From Acidimicrobiaceae bacterium (lineage in GTDB: Bacteria > Actinomycetota > Acidimicrobiia > Acidimicrobiales > Palsa-688), in the NCBI GenBank assembly GCA_003156595.1, contig PMHH01000148.1:2710-42655 (forward strand): a DNA stretch of 39,946 nucleotides, in the 5' to 3' direction. Position numbers and translations under genes: made by a program. The notes beneath the pieces are model-generated. The model searched no databases and had not been told where the DNA came from. It saw only the letters and a program-made list of their open reading frames with translations. This document shows positions 18,343 to 27,102 of the stretch, one piece after another. Every line of letters begins with the position of its first letter. Positions within the stretch are counted from its first letter, which is position 1.

Positions 18343-19101
18343 CTAGGCTCGACCATCGAGTCCGCTCGACCGCGGGGCCTTCGGGCCCGACTTCTGAACG
18401 TCCCTCCACACCGGACGAGCCAGCACCAGGCCGGCCACCTCGCGGGCTCCGGCTCGGCGGAGGACCCGGGCCACTTCGCGCAGGGTGCTGCCTTCCGTCA
18501 ACACATCGTCGATGACAAGGATGCGGGCTCCGGCGACCAGCCGTGGGTTGGGAACTACGAGCGATCTCCGCAACGGCCCCGATGCAATCGCCTGGCGCTC
18601 AGCCCAAGGCTGGCCTTGCATCGCCGGAGATTCCGCTCGCTTGATCACCGCTCCGATGGCGGTCTCCCACAGTGGCTCGACTAGGCGGCCCAACCGGGCC
18701 ACGATCTCACCGACCGGGTCCCATGGTCGTCGCGCCTGAGGACCGGCGTAAGCGGGTGTGGGAACGAGTAGATCGAACTCCTCGAACCAGGTGGTGTGGG
18801 CGTGCAGGTGGTCGGCGAGCAATCGGGCGAAGACGTCCGCCCACCACATCTCGCGCCGGTACTTGTAGCGCAGAACCGCGCGCCGCAACGCCCCGCTGTG
18901 GATACCGACGGCGAACACCACCGAGAAGGCCCGATCCGACCGGCGGCACCAACGGTTCGGACAGGGGCCGATGCGCAACAAAGCCTGACCGCACACCGGG
19001 CAGCCGAGCCCGGAATCTCTTTGACCCACGTTGCCTCCCACCGCGTCGACGAGAGTTCCGACTCGGCTATGGCGCCGGGTGAGCCACCACGAGTGTGGCA
19101 C
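18343..19101 (-). CDS. ComF family phosphoribosyltransferase-like protein
   Basis: Zn-ribbon-like CPVCGQ...CPNRWC, RRAVLRYKYRREMWWADVFARLLADHL, PRPP motif ILVIDDVLTEGSTLREVARVLRRAGA. Confidence 0.87.
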   Translation of the reverse strand: MPHSWWLTRRHSRVGTLVDAVGGNVGQRDSGLGCPVCGQALLRIGPCPNRWCRRSDRAFSVVFAVGIHSGALRRAVLRYKYRREMWWADVFARLLADHLHAHTTWFEEFDLLVPTPAYAGPQARRPWDPVGEIVARLGRLVEPLWETAIGAVIKRAESPAMQGQPWAERQAIASGPLRRSLVVPNPRLVAGARILVIDDVLTEGSTLREVARVLRRAGAREVAGLVLARPVWRDVQKSGPKAPRSSGLDGRA

Positions 19102-19122
19102 ACGGGCGTACGATTCGCCTCA

Positions 19123-19941
19123 GTGAACGGCATCTCACCCGCTCGAGCGTCTCGAGTCCCTGGGTTTCGAGTTCCAGGGTCTGGAGTTCCAGACTCTCGA
19201 ACCGCGCCCTGGTCGAGCGGGGCGGATGCCGCCCGCTACGAGCGCGGCCGCCCGGATTACCCACCGGCGCTCGCCGCCGTACTTTCCGAGCAGCTGGATC
19301 TACGGGCCAACAGCCGCGTCGTCGACGTCGCCGCCGGGACCGGGAAGTTGACCCGGGTGCTCGCCCGGGGACCGGCCACGGTGACCGCCGTCGAGCCGCA
19401 GCCCGGCATGCTCGGGCAACTGCACATGGCCCTACCGGGAACCGAAGTGGTCGCCGGGACCGCCGAGCATCTGCCGATCCGCAGCGCCAGCGTGGACGCC
19501 TTGACGGTCGGCCAGGCGTTTCACTGGTTTCGGGTCGCGGACGCCAGCCATGAGTTCCACCGAGTCCTCCGGCCAGGCGGCCGGCTCGCGGTCATCAGTA
19601 ACCAGCGGCACGAGCCCGAGCAGTGGGTCAAGGACCTGTGGTCGGTGCTCCGCGAGTACGAGAAGCTGGCGCCCGACCCGGGATCCAACCGGGGCTGGCG
19701 AACCGTTCTCGAGAGTACGGGCGAGTTCGGCGCTTTCGATCGATTCGAGATCCCCAACGAACAACGCTTCAGTGGCCAAGCCGACTTTGACGCCCGCTTC
19801 ACGTCGGTGAGCTTTGTGATCCTCCTCGACGAGGAAACCCGGGTGTCACTCCTGCGAGATTTGCACGCGGTCGTGGCCGGCGTCGACCCGATCGTGATCC
19901 CTCTGCGCACGGTGGTCGAGGTGACCAGCCGCTGTGGGTGA
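19123..19941 (+). CDS. Class I SAM-dependent methyltransferase
   Basis: VVDVAAGTGKLTRVLARGPATVTAVEPQPGMLGQL...AEHLPIRSASVDALTVGQAFHWF...FHRVLRPGGRLAVI. Confidence 0.88.
   Translation: MNGISPARASRVPGFRVPGSGVPDSRTAPWSSGADAARYERGRPDYPPALAAVLSEQLDLRANSRVVDVAAGTGKLTRVLARGPATVTAVEPQPGMLGQLHMALPGTEVVAGTAEHLPIRSASVDALTVGQAFHWFRVADASHEFHRVLRPGGRLAVISNQRHEPEQWVKDLWSVLREYEKLAPDPGSNRGWRTVLESTGEFGAFDRFEIPNEQRFSGQADFDARFTSVSFVILLDEETRVSLLRDLHAVVAGVDPIVIPLRTVVEVTSRCG
19151..19195. repeat. Degenerate 15-bp tandem repeat (about 3 units) inside the N-terminal coding region of the methyltransferase
   Basis: CGAGTCCCTGGGTTT / CGAGTTCCAGGGTCT / GGAGTTCCAGACTCT; encodes RVPGF RVPGS GVPDS. Confidence 0.75.
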
Positions 19942-19960
19942 GAGCGCCGAGCCCGCCGTT

Positions 19961-20659
19961 CTAGATGATGCCCTGGCGGATCGCAATGCTCACGGCGTGA
20001 CAGCGGTTGCGGGCCTCGAGGCGCGTCATCAGCTTCGCCAGCACACCCTTGATGGTGCTCTCCGAGTAGGCGAGCTGCTCGGCGACGTCGCAGGTGTCGT
20101 AGCCGTCCGCGACCAAGCGCAGGACCTCCAGCTCGCGGCGGGATAGCCGCACCTCAGTGATCGTCGACACCAGGCCGCGTGGCCGCGGCAATTGCGGCGG
20201 ATCGATCATGTCTGGCCGGGCCGCTTGAGTCAGATCGATTACCTCCGGACGACCCGCCAGCGTGTGGACCTGGACGCTGGCAGCCCGGCGCAGCAAACCC
20301 TCGGGGAGCTGGCTATCAGCCCGATCTGCCTGGCGGAGCATCTCAACTAAGCGGACAGACGTGGCTTCGGTCCGACGGAGGAACCCGGTAACCCCGGCCG
20401 CAACCACTTTGACAACGCCGGCCTCATCGAAATGGGAGGCCACCAGCACCACATGCGGTACTCCGTCGCGCTGAATAGCCCGGGCCACCTTGGCGACCGA
20501 CTCGTCGGCGGCTTCAGCCACGACCAGCGCCACCCGGGCCCGGTCGAGGTCGACGGGGCCGACCAACTCGATGCTCGGCTCGCCCAGGAGCTGTGCCTTC
20601 GCCCCCGCGGCAGACAACGGATCAGCGGCATAGATGAAAACCGGCGTACGACTGCTCAC
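19961..20659 (-). CDS. LuxR/NarL-type regulator with degenerate receiver-like domain
   Basis: C-terminal GerE HTH LSRRELEVLRLVADGYDTCDVAEQLAYSESTIKGVLAKLMTRLEARNRCHAV; N-terminal REC-like fold without canonical acidic residues. Confidence 0.83.
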   Translation of the reverse strand: MSSRTPVFIYAADPLSAAGAKAQLLGEPSIELVGPVDLDRARVALVVAEAADESVAKVARAIQRDGVPHVVLVASHFDEAGVVKVVAAGVTGFLRRTEATSVRLVEMLRQADRADSQLPEGLLRRAASVQVHTLAGRPEVIDLTQAARPDMIDPPQLPRPRGLVSTITEVRLSRRELEVLRLVADGYDTCDVAEQLAYSESTIKGVLAKLMTRLEARNRCHAVSIAIRQGII

Positions 20660-20837
20660 GATACGTGACGGTACGGCACCGGCCCGCGCGCTCGCATCCG
20701 TAGCGAGTACGCAATTTTCACGCTGCGTGGTAAGGCTATGAGTGATTTGTTTGAGTCTACTTGTTATTCCATGCCGGGACCAAGTGCTCACGGTGAGGAA
20801 GGCGCGGGGACGCCGCCCACCGTGCTACTACACGACT

Positions 20838-21329
20838 ATGCAAATCGAGGTGGTGGTCGAGATCCCCAAGGGGACCCGCAACAAGTACGAGACCGATGAA
20901 AAGGGCACCATCTGGCTCGACCGCATGTTGTTCACATCGACTCGCTACCCCGAGGATTACGGCTTCGTGCCCGAGACCCTGGCCGAAGACGGAGATCCGG
21001 TGGACGCCCTGCTGCTCCTCGAGGAACCAACCTTCCCGGGATGCCACGTCCACGCCCGCCCGATCGGTGTCTTTCTGATGCGCGACGAGGAGGGGGTGGA
21101 CGCCAAACTTCTCTGCGTGCCGTCGAGCGACCCTCGCTCCGACCATCTCAACGATCTGGTCGATATCCCGGAGCACGAGCTACGGGAGATCGCCCACTTC
21201 TTCGCCATCTACAAGGACTTAGAGCCGGGCAAGGGAACCGAACCCGGGGGCTGGGCCGACCGCGAGAAGGCAGAAGCCATCATCGAAGACGGCCGCCATC
21301 GGTTCGCATCCCGAGCCAAGCAGCCCTGA
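20838..21329 (+). CDS. ppa: Inorganic pyrophosphatase
   Basis: VEIPKGTRNKYE, STRYPEDYGFVPETLAEDGDPVDALLLLEEPTFPG, HFFAIYKDLEPGK. Confidence 0.95.
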   Translation: MQIEVVVEIPKGTRNKYETDEKGTIWLDRMLFTSTRYPEDYGFVPETLAEDGDPVDALLLLEEPTFPGCHVHARPIGVFLMRDEEGVDAKLLCVPSSDPRSDHLNDLVDIPEHELREIAHFFAIYKDLEPGKGTEPGGWADREKAEAIIEDGRHRFASRAKQP

Positions 21330-21338
21330 GGCCCGCGC

Positions 21339-22610
21339 TCAGGCGGCCACCGGGAAAGCCCGCGCAGTCCAGGAACGACCGCCAGGCAGGGCCATACGAC
21401 AGATCTTGGCCACTACCGAGCCGAACTGGCGGGAAAGACCGCCCGAGTTGTACGGCAACCCGTATTGCTCGCAGATAGCCCGAACGCGTGGTGCCAGCTC
21501 CCCATAGCGGTGAGCCGGCAGGTCCGGGAACAGGTGGTGCTCGATCTGATGACTCAGGTTGCCGGACATCAGGTGGAACAGCGCGCCTCCCTCGATGTTG
21601 GCCGATCCGAGGAGCTGGCGGAAATACCAATGGCCCCGGCTCTCCTCCTCGCTCTCCTCGACGCTGAACTCATAGGTGCCGGCAGGGAAGTGACCGCAGA
21701 AGATGATGGTAAACGCCCAAACGTTGCGAGCCACGTTGGCGGTGGCATTGCCGGCCATGGTGCTGAGCGCCATCGGTCCCGTTGCCAGCGGCCACAGCAC
21801 GTAGTCCTTGACCGCCTGACGGGCCGACTTGGCCAAGCCGCCCCGCAGCGTCGGCCACGCCTCGGACCACGACTTGTCGCCGGACATCAGCCGCTCCGCC
21901 TCGACGTTGTGCAGCATGACGCCGTGCTCGAACATGAGCGCCAGCAGTGCCGCGTACAGGGGGTTGCCCAGAGCCACCGGCGTCCAGCGCTGATCAGGGG
22001 AGATCCGCAAGATGGCGTAACCGACGTCGCGGTCCTTGCCGACGATGTTGGTGAAGGTGTGATGCTCGTAGTTGTGGGAGAGCCGCCACTGGTCGCCCGG
22101 GCAGGCCGTGTCCCAGTCGAACTGCTTCGATGAGAGGACGGGATCCCGGGTCCAGTCGTACTGGCCGTGCATCACGTTGTGGCCGATCTCCATGTTGTCC
22201 AGGATCTTGGCGACGGCCAGGGCCGCCGTCCCTGCCAACCACGCCGGCGGGAAGAATCCGGCGAACAACAGGGCCCGACCGCCCGCGGCCAGGCCGCGCT
22301 GGGCTCGTATCACCCGCCGGATGTAGTCGACGTCGCGCTGGCCCAGATCGCTCAGGACCTCACGGCGGATGGCCTCGAACTCGGCCCCGAGGGCATCGAG
22401 GTCAGATGAGGTCAAGCCGAACTCGGCCGCAGTAGTCCGTATGGCGTCGAAGGTGACGCCCTCGGACCCGACGCCGCCCTCGGACCCGATGGACCCGATG
22501 GAATCGATGGACTCGACGGACTCGACGGACTCGAAGGACCCGACGGCCTCGACGGCCTCGACGCCTTCGACGCCCTCGGTCATGGTGGTGGCGGTCATGG
22601 TGGTGGTCAC
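21339..22610 (-). CDS. Membrane fatty acid desaturase (acyl-lipid/acyl-CoA type)
   Basis: Three histidine boxes: HNVMH, HNYEHH, QIEHH (LSHQIEHHLFPDLPAHRY). Confidence 0.92.
   Translation of the reverse strand: MTTTMTATTMTEGVEGVEAVEAVGSFESVESVESIDSIGSIGSEGGVGSEGVTFDAIRTTAAEFGLTSSDLDALGAEFEAIRREVLSDLGQRDVDYIRRVIRAQRGLAAGGRALLFAGFFPPAWLAGTAALAVAKILDNMEIGHNVMHGQYDWTRDPVLSSKQFDWDTACPGDQWRLSHNYEHHTFTNIVGKDRDVGYAILRISPDQRWTPVALGNPLYAALLALMFEHGVMLHNVEAERLMSGDKSWSEAWPTLRGGLAKSARQAVKDYVLWPLATGPMALSTMAGNATANVARNVWAFTIIFCGHFPAGTYEFSVEESEEESRGHWYFRQLLGSANIEGGALFHLMSGNLSHQIEHHLFPDLPAHRYGELAPRVRAICEQYGLPYNSGGLSRQFGSVVAKICRMALPGGRSWTARAFPVAA
22482..22580. repeat. 9-bp minisatellite (11 units, GGACTCGAC-like) in the desaturase N-terminal coding region
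   Basis: Consecutive 9-mers GGACCCGAT x2, GGAATCGAT, GGACTCGAC x2, GGACTCGAA, GGACCCGAC, GGCCTCGAC x2, GCCTTCGAC, GCCCTCGGT. Confidence 0.9.
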
Positions 22611-22624
22611 GTTTGCAAGTCTCC

Positions 22625-23728
22625 TCAGAGGTCGAATTCCACGTCACCAACAGGGACGCTGACGCAGATCCGGACGTCGGCTCCGGCGCCGCTGGTCAGC
22701 TCTCCGGTGACGATGTCCCGCACGGTCCCCGCCTGCAGCGGGCAGGCGCAGGTGTGGCAGATTCCCATCCGGCAGCCGGACGCCGGCCGTAGCCCGGCGG
22801 CTTCGGCCTGCTGGAGCACCGTCCGGCCGTCGCTGGGAACCGATGTCGAGCTGGCCGCGAACCGTAAGCTGCCGCCAACGGACCCGGCCTCGGCCAGCAC
22901 CTGCTCCAGCGCGAACGCTTCAGTATGCAACTGTTTACCAATGCCCCGTTGCGCGAAGATCTCTTCTACTGCAGCCATCAGGGGCGCCGGACCGCAAACG
23001 TATGCCTCCGCGGCTGCCCACGACGCGTCGATGTCTGCCAGCTGGGCCAGGTCGACAAAGCCATCCAGGTCGCCGGTCCCCGGCTCGTCCGTGAAGACCC
23101 GGATCAGACGAATGTTCGGGTGGGCCGCCGCCAGCGCGTCCAGCTCCGATCGGTAGGTCATGTCATCCGACCGCAGGGCATAGTGCACGAAGGTGATTGG
23201 CCCGGTGTGGCCCTCCTCGCAGAGCGTCCGGAGCATTGACAGCACCGGCGTGATGCCGCTCCCGCCACTAATGAGCAACAGACGGCTCGGCCGGAGCGCA
23301 GGCATCGTGAACGCACCCTGGGCCGGGCTGAGCCCCACCACCAGGCCAGGCTGGGCGTGCTCGACAAGGAAGTTGCTTACGGTGCCGTGGGGATGGGCTT
23401 TGACGGTCAACTCGAAGTGTCGGCTCGCCGCGGCCGCCGAGCTGGCCATGGAGTAGCACCTGGTATGCCGCACGCCATCGATCTCCACGGTCAACTGGGT
23501 GTGCTGACCAGCCCGGAACCCTCTCCAGTTGCGATTGGGGTCGATCGTGAGGGTGACCGTATTGTCCGTCTGCCGCCGGACCAACGCCACCCGGCCACGC
23601 ACCTCAGTCGTCGACCACGTGGGGGCGACCAACTCCACATAGCGGTCCACACCGTGGGGCGTGGCAGCCATGTCGGCCACCCGGACTGCTCGCTGGACGG
23701 CCCGCCAAGACCTGGTTTCAGTGAACAT
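22625..23728 (-). CDS. Ferredoxin reductase with C-terminal plant-type [2Fe-2S] domain (electron donor for desaturase)
   Basis: HTRCYSMAS flavin motif, SGGSGITPVLSMLRTL, C-terminal GCRMGICHTCACPLQAGTV cluster motif. Confidence 0.9.
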   Translation of the reverse strand: MFTETRSWRAVQRAVRVADMAATPHGVDRYVELVAPTWSTTEVRGRVALVRRQTDNTVTLTIDPNRNWRGFRAGQHTQLTVEIDGVRHTRCYSMASSAAAASRHFELTVKAHPHGTVSNFLVEHAQPGLVVGLSPAQGAFTMPALRPSRLLLISGGSGITPVLSMLRTLCEEGHTGPITFVHYALRSDDMTYRSELDALAAAHPNIRLIRVFTDEPGTGDLDGFVDLAQLADIDASWAAAEAYVCGPAPLMAAVEEIFAQRGIGKQLHTEAFALEQVLAEAGSVGGSLRFAASSTSVPSDGRTVLQQAEAAGLRPASGCRMGICHTCACPLQAGTVRDIVTGELTSGAGADVRICVSVPVGDVEFDL

Positions 23729-23730
23729 AT

Positions 23731-23754
23731 GTATACTCTTACCCAATAGTGTAC
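23731..23754. promoter_or_regulatory. Candidate operator in desaturase/TetR divergent promoter: GTATACT-N10-AGTGTAC
   Basis: 7-bp arms matching 6/7, in an AT-rich gap between divergent ferredoxin reductase and TetR genes. Confidence 0.5.
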
Positions 23755-23804
23755 GATTGTCAACTGAAACAGCGTGTGAAACCTGTCATACCCCGAAGGG
23801 TGAC

Positions 23805-24455
23805 ATGCCGGCTTCTCGACCCAGAACAAGGACCCACACCCGGGCTCGGTCCCGCGACGAGCACAAGGAGCTGACCCGCCAGGCGTTGCTGCGCGCCGCT
23901 CTTCGGCTGCTGTCCCGCAACAGCTTCGACAGCATCAGCCTGCGGGAGGTGACCCGGGAAGCGGGTATCACGCCCACCGCCTTCTACCGCCACTTCGAGG
24001 ATATGGAAGAGCTGGGCCTGGTGCTGGTCGAGGACTCGTTCGGCTCCCTGCGGGGCATGCTCCGAGAGGCTCGGTCCGACCCGGCGATGGCGGACGACGC
24101 CATACGGCGGTCCGTCCAGACCGTCGTCAACCACGTCAACGACCACGAAGCGCACATGCGCTTCATCGCCCGGGAACGCCACGGAGGGGTGCGGCGCATC
24201 CGGAGGGCGATCGAACGGGAGTTGGAGCTGTTCGCCAACGAGCTGGCCCTGGACCTGTCGGCCTTTCCTATCGTGCACGGCTGGGACAGCGACGACCGGC
24301 GCATGCTGGCGGAGCTGATCGTGGAGGTGATGGTGGCCGCGGCTGCTGACCTGGTGGACTCCGATCCCGCTACTCATCCGACCCGGGTCAAGCGGGCCGA
24401 GCGCCAGTTGCGCCTGGTCACTCTGGGGACACTCGCCTGGCGCCCCAAGCGTTAG
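23805..24455 (+). CDS. TetR family regulator, DesT/FabR-like
   Basis: HTH ...SFDSISLREVTREAGITPTAFYRHFEDMEELGLVLVEDSF; FabR/DesT-like MRFIARERHGG; divergent to desaturase operon. Confidence 0.85.
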   Translation: MPASRPRTRTHTRARSRDEHKELTRQALLRAALRLLSRNSFDSISLREVTREAGITPTAFYRHFEDMEELGLVLVEDSFGSLRGMLREARSDPAMADDAIRRSVQTVVNHVNDHEAHMRFIARERHGGVRRIRRAIERELELFANELALDLSAFPIVHGWDSDDRRMLAELIVEVMVAAAADLVDSDPATHPTRVKRAERQLRLVTLGTLAWRPKR

Positions 24456-24516
24456 CCGGCCCTCCCGCCGGCGGCGTCAACCAAGCGTTAGCCGGCCCGC
24501 CCGCCGGCGGCGTCAA
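24445..24516. repeat. Tandem duplication of a 36-bp convergent 3'-end/hairpin unit
   Basis: CCAAGCGTTAGCCGGCCC(T/G)CCCGCCGGCGGCGTCAA at 24445-24480 and 24481-24516, one mismatch. Confidence 0.93.
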
Positions 24517-25937
24517 CCGAGCGTCTCGTCGAAGCCGGCCCGCAGGCAGTCGATCAGGACGCCCGGGTCGGAGATGGACACCGGATCCATGTTGACCCCG
24601 ATATGCACGGTGTCGACGTGGCTGAGCAGGGTGAGGTTGAGGCCGGCGCCTCCTCTGGGGCCGATGGGGACGATCTGCTCGACCCTGGCCCCGCCCAGAT
24701 AGAGGTCGACCGGCGATCCAGGGACGTTGGACGCCATCATGTCGGTCGCATCGAGCAAGCCGGTGATCAGGCGCATCGATCCCGGGATGCGCCGGAGCAT
24801 TCCGGTGGCCTGCTCGAGAAGGTCGAGCACGGGCGGGTGGCAGGCGGCAATGACCAGTTCGTGCAGGAGCCGTATGCGCTCCACCGGGTCGAGGAGCTGT
24901 AACGGGGCGTGGACAAGGGTCGGGGCGAACTGGTTGCGCATGTCGGCCTCGGTGCCGCCACCGCGGGTGCTGACCGGGATCCCCAGCCGCAGCGACGCGG
25001 GATGGGATCCCCGCTTGGCGTGATACAAGCGCAGCCCGCCCAGCGCGGCGGCCAGGAAGACATCATTGACCGTGCCTCCGGCCCGCCGGGCGGCCTGGCG
25101 GAGGTCCGAGAGTGGGAAGGCCATGGCACCCAGCCGAGCGCCCGCTGACCGGCCCGCCAGGATGGGGCTGGCGGGGCGACTGGCCGCTCGGGCCAGAGAC
25201 TGCAGGGCGTGCGCCAACTCGAGAGTGGCTTCGGCGCGCGGCTGCGGATCAACGACTGCGTCGCGGATCGCGGTCGTGGCCCAGGGAAGGACGCGGCGGG
25301 CCAACTCGACGCTGCGTCCGGCTTCGAACGCCAGGTCGTCCCACATGCGACCGAGCCGTGGTGCACGGTCCGGCTCGGGGAGCCGAGGCAACGCGCCGTC
25401 CGGGGGCGGGTGGCGCTCGAGGTCGAACAGCTGTGCGGCCAGCTTCACCGCTCCGAGTCCGTCGGTGAAGGTGTGGTGCAGCTTGACGACCAGGGCCGCA
25501 CCGCCGCCCGGGTAGCCGTCCGACTCACCGCCGGGGCCCTCCATCAGCAGCATCTGCCACGGTGGCCGGTCCCGCTCGAACGGGCCCGCCGCCAGCGGCT
25601 CCGCGGCGCGCAACAACTCGGGCAGGGAGACCGGGCTGGGGGCGGCCACCCTGATCAGGTGGTGCTCCATGTCGAACTCGGGATCCGGCTCCCAGCGAGG
25701 TGGAACCGTGGGGAGCAGGCCAGCCGCAACCCGATCCCGGAGGCGGGGCAGGCGCCGGGACAGGCGGTCGACCCGGCGGGCCACGGCGACCGGGTCGGGG
25801 CGTTGGTCGAAGGTGACCAACACGGTGATGGTGGACCTGAGCGCCGGATCGTGCTCCTCGAGGCGCCACAGCAGGGCCTCCAGGTCCGACATGCGGCCAT
25901 CGAAGCGGAGCCCGTCCTCCTCCTTCGTGTGCGTCAT
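24513..25937 (-). CDS. Wax ester synthase / acyl-CoA:diacylglycerol acyltransferase (WS/DGAT)
   Basis: Catalytic HHxxxDG motif (LVVKLHHTFTDGLGAVKL); TVNDVFLAAALGGLRLYHAKRG; SNVPGSPVDLYLGGARVEQIVPIGP. Confidence 0.92.
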   Translation of the reverse strand: MTHTKEEDGLRFDGRMSDLEALLWRLEEHDPALRSTITVLVTFDQRPDPVAVARRVDRLSRRLPRLRDRVAAGLLPTVPPRWEPDPEFDMEHHLIRVAAPSPVSLPELLRAAEPLAAGPFERDRPPWQMLLMEGPGGESDGYPGGGAALVVKLHHTFTDGLGAVKLAAQLFDLERHPPPDGALPRLPEPDRAPRLGRMWDDLAFEAGRSVELARRVLPWATTAIRDAVVDPQPRAEATLELAHALQSLARAASRPASPILAGRSAGARLGAMAFPLSDLRQAARRAGGTVNDVFLAAALGGLRLYHAKRGSHPASLRLGIPVSTRGGGTEADMRNQFAPTLVHAPLQLLDPVERIRLLHELVIAACHPPVLDLLEQATGMLRRIPGSMRLITGLLDATDMMASNVPGSPVDLYLGGARVEQIVPIGPRGGAGLNLTLLSHVDTVHIGVNMDPVSISDPGVLIDCLRAGFDETLG

Positions 25938-26016
25938 CCGGCGATGCTAGCGAGCGCCCGAGCCCCCTCAGAACGGGGTCATAGACGGGCGGTTGCCGTC
26001 GTCGCGCCGGTCCCAG

Positions 26017-26262
26017 TTACACGCCGACGAGTTCGGCGACCAAGTCGAACGCCTGGCCCACCGTCGCCAACTGCTCAGGGTCGACGTCGGGGATCTTGAT
26101 GGCGAAGGCGTCGTTGAGGGCCAGGGTGATCTCGACGACGGCGAGACTGTCAGCGTCGAGGTCCTCCCGCCAGCGGGCGTCGGCGCGCACCTCCGCCGGC
26201 TCGATGTCGAGGACCTCCGCCACACAGTCCTGGAAGGTGTTGAACGCATCGCCTCGGTCCAT
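26017..26262 (-). CDS. acpP: Acyl carrier protein
   Basis: 81 aa, DLDADSLAVVEITLALNDAF 4'-phosphopantetheine DSL motif. Confidence 0.93.
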   Translation of the reverse strand: MDRGDAFNTFQDCVAEVLDIEPAEVRADARWREDLDADSLAVVEITLALNDAFAIKIPDVDPEQLATVGQAFDLVAELVGV

Positions 26263-26307
26263 CTCTCTAACGTACCGCCTCGCCCACCCCGCCTAGGGTG
26301 ACAGGGC

Positions 26308-27084
26308 ATGTCTGGACTGTTGGATGGAAAGCGGATCGTGGTAACCGGAGTGCTGACCGACGACTCGCTGGCGTACGCGGTCGCCGACCTGGCTCAGGTC
26401 GAGGGGGCGGAGGTGGTGCTTACCGGCGCCGGCCGGGGCCTGTCACTCACTCGCCGCGTGGCCCGCCACCTGTCTACACCTCCCGACGTACTCGAACTCG
26501 ACGTCACCGTCCCCGGGCACGTCGAGACGGTCGCCGACGAACTGCGAACGCGGTGGGGTGCGATCGACGGGGTGCTCCACTCCATCGGGTTCGCGCCGGC
26601 AGCCTGTATAGGCGGCGGATTCCTCGACGCCGAGTGGGACGACGTGAAGGTGGCGCTGGAGATCTCCGCCTTTTCACTCAAGCTCCTGGCGGTCGGCTTG
26701 CGGCCGCTGCTGCAGGCCGCCGGCGGAGGGTCGGTGGTCGGCTTGGACTTCGATGCCACCGTGGCCTGGCCGGGCTACGACTGGATGGGCGTCGCCAAAG
26801 CCGCGCTCGAGTCCACAGCCCGATACCTCGCCCGCGACCTCGGCCCCGACAGGATCCGGGTCGACCTGGTGGCAGCCGGGCCTATCAAGACCATGGCCGC
26901 CAAGTCGATCCCGGGGTTCGCCCGCTTCGAGGAGGTGTGGGACGAACGGGCCCCCCTCGGTTGGAATGTCGCCGACCCGGCGCCGGTGGCCCGGGCGTGC
27001 GTGGCCCTTCTCTCGGACTGGTTTCCGGCGACCACCGGCGAGATGGTGCATGTCGACGGCGGGTTCCACGCCATGGGGGTTTGA
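26308..27084 (+). CDS. fabI: Enoyl-ACP reductase (FabI/InhA-type)
   Basis: GKRIVVTGVLTDDSLAYAVADLAQVEGAEVVLTG, DGVLHSIGFAP, YDWMGVAKAALES, AAGPIKTMAAKSIPGF. Confidence 0.92.
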   Translation: MSGLLDGKRIVVTGVLTDDSLAYAVADLAQVEGAEVVLTGAGRGLSLTRRVARHLSTPPDVLELDVTVPGHVETVADELRTRWGAIDGVLHSIGFAPAACIGGGFLDAEWDDVKVALEISAFSLKLLAVGLRPLLQAAGGGSVVGLDFDATVAWPGYDWMGVAKAALESTARYLARDLGPDRIRVDLVAAGPIKTMAAKSIPGFARFEEVWDERAPLGWNVADPAPVARACVALLSDWFPATTGEMVHVDGGFHAMGV

Positions 27085-27102
27085 AAAACGACCGGTGTCG
27101 AC

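Noticed and set aside
18796-19122. N-terminal extension of the methyltransferase ORF
   Set aside because: Antisense to ComF. GTG at 19123 with a TACGAT box 8 nt upstream is more plausible.
20719-20729. Small palindrome CACGCTGCGTG upstream of the LuxR-type regulator and ppa
   Set aside because: Only 5-bp arms in a high-GC background; could be chance. Not strong enough to report as an operator.
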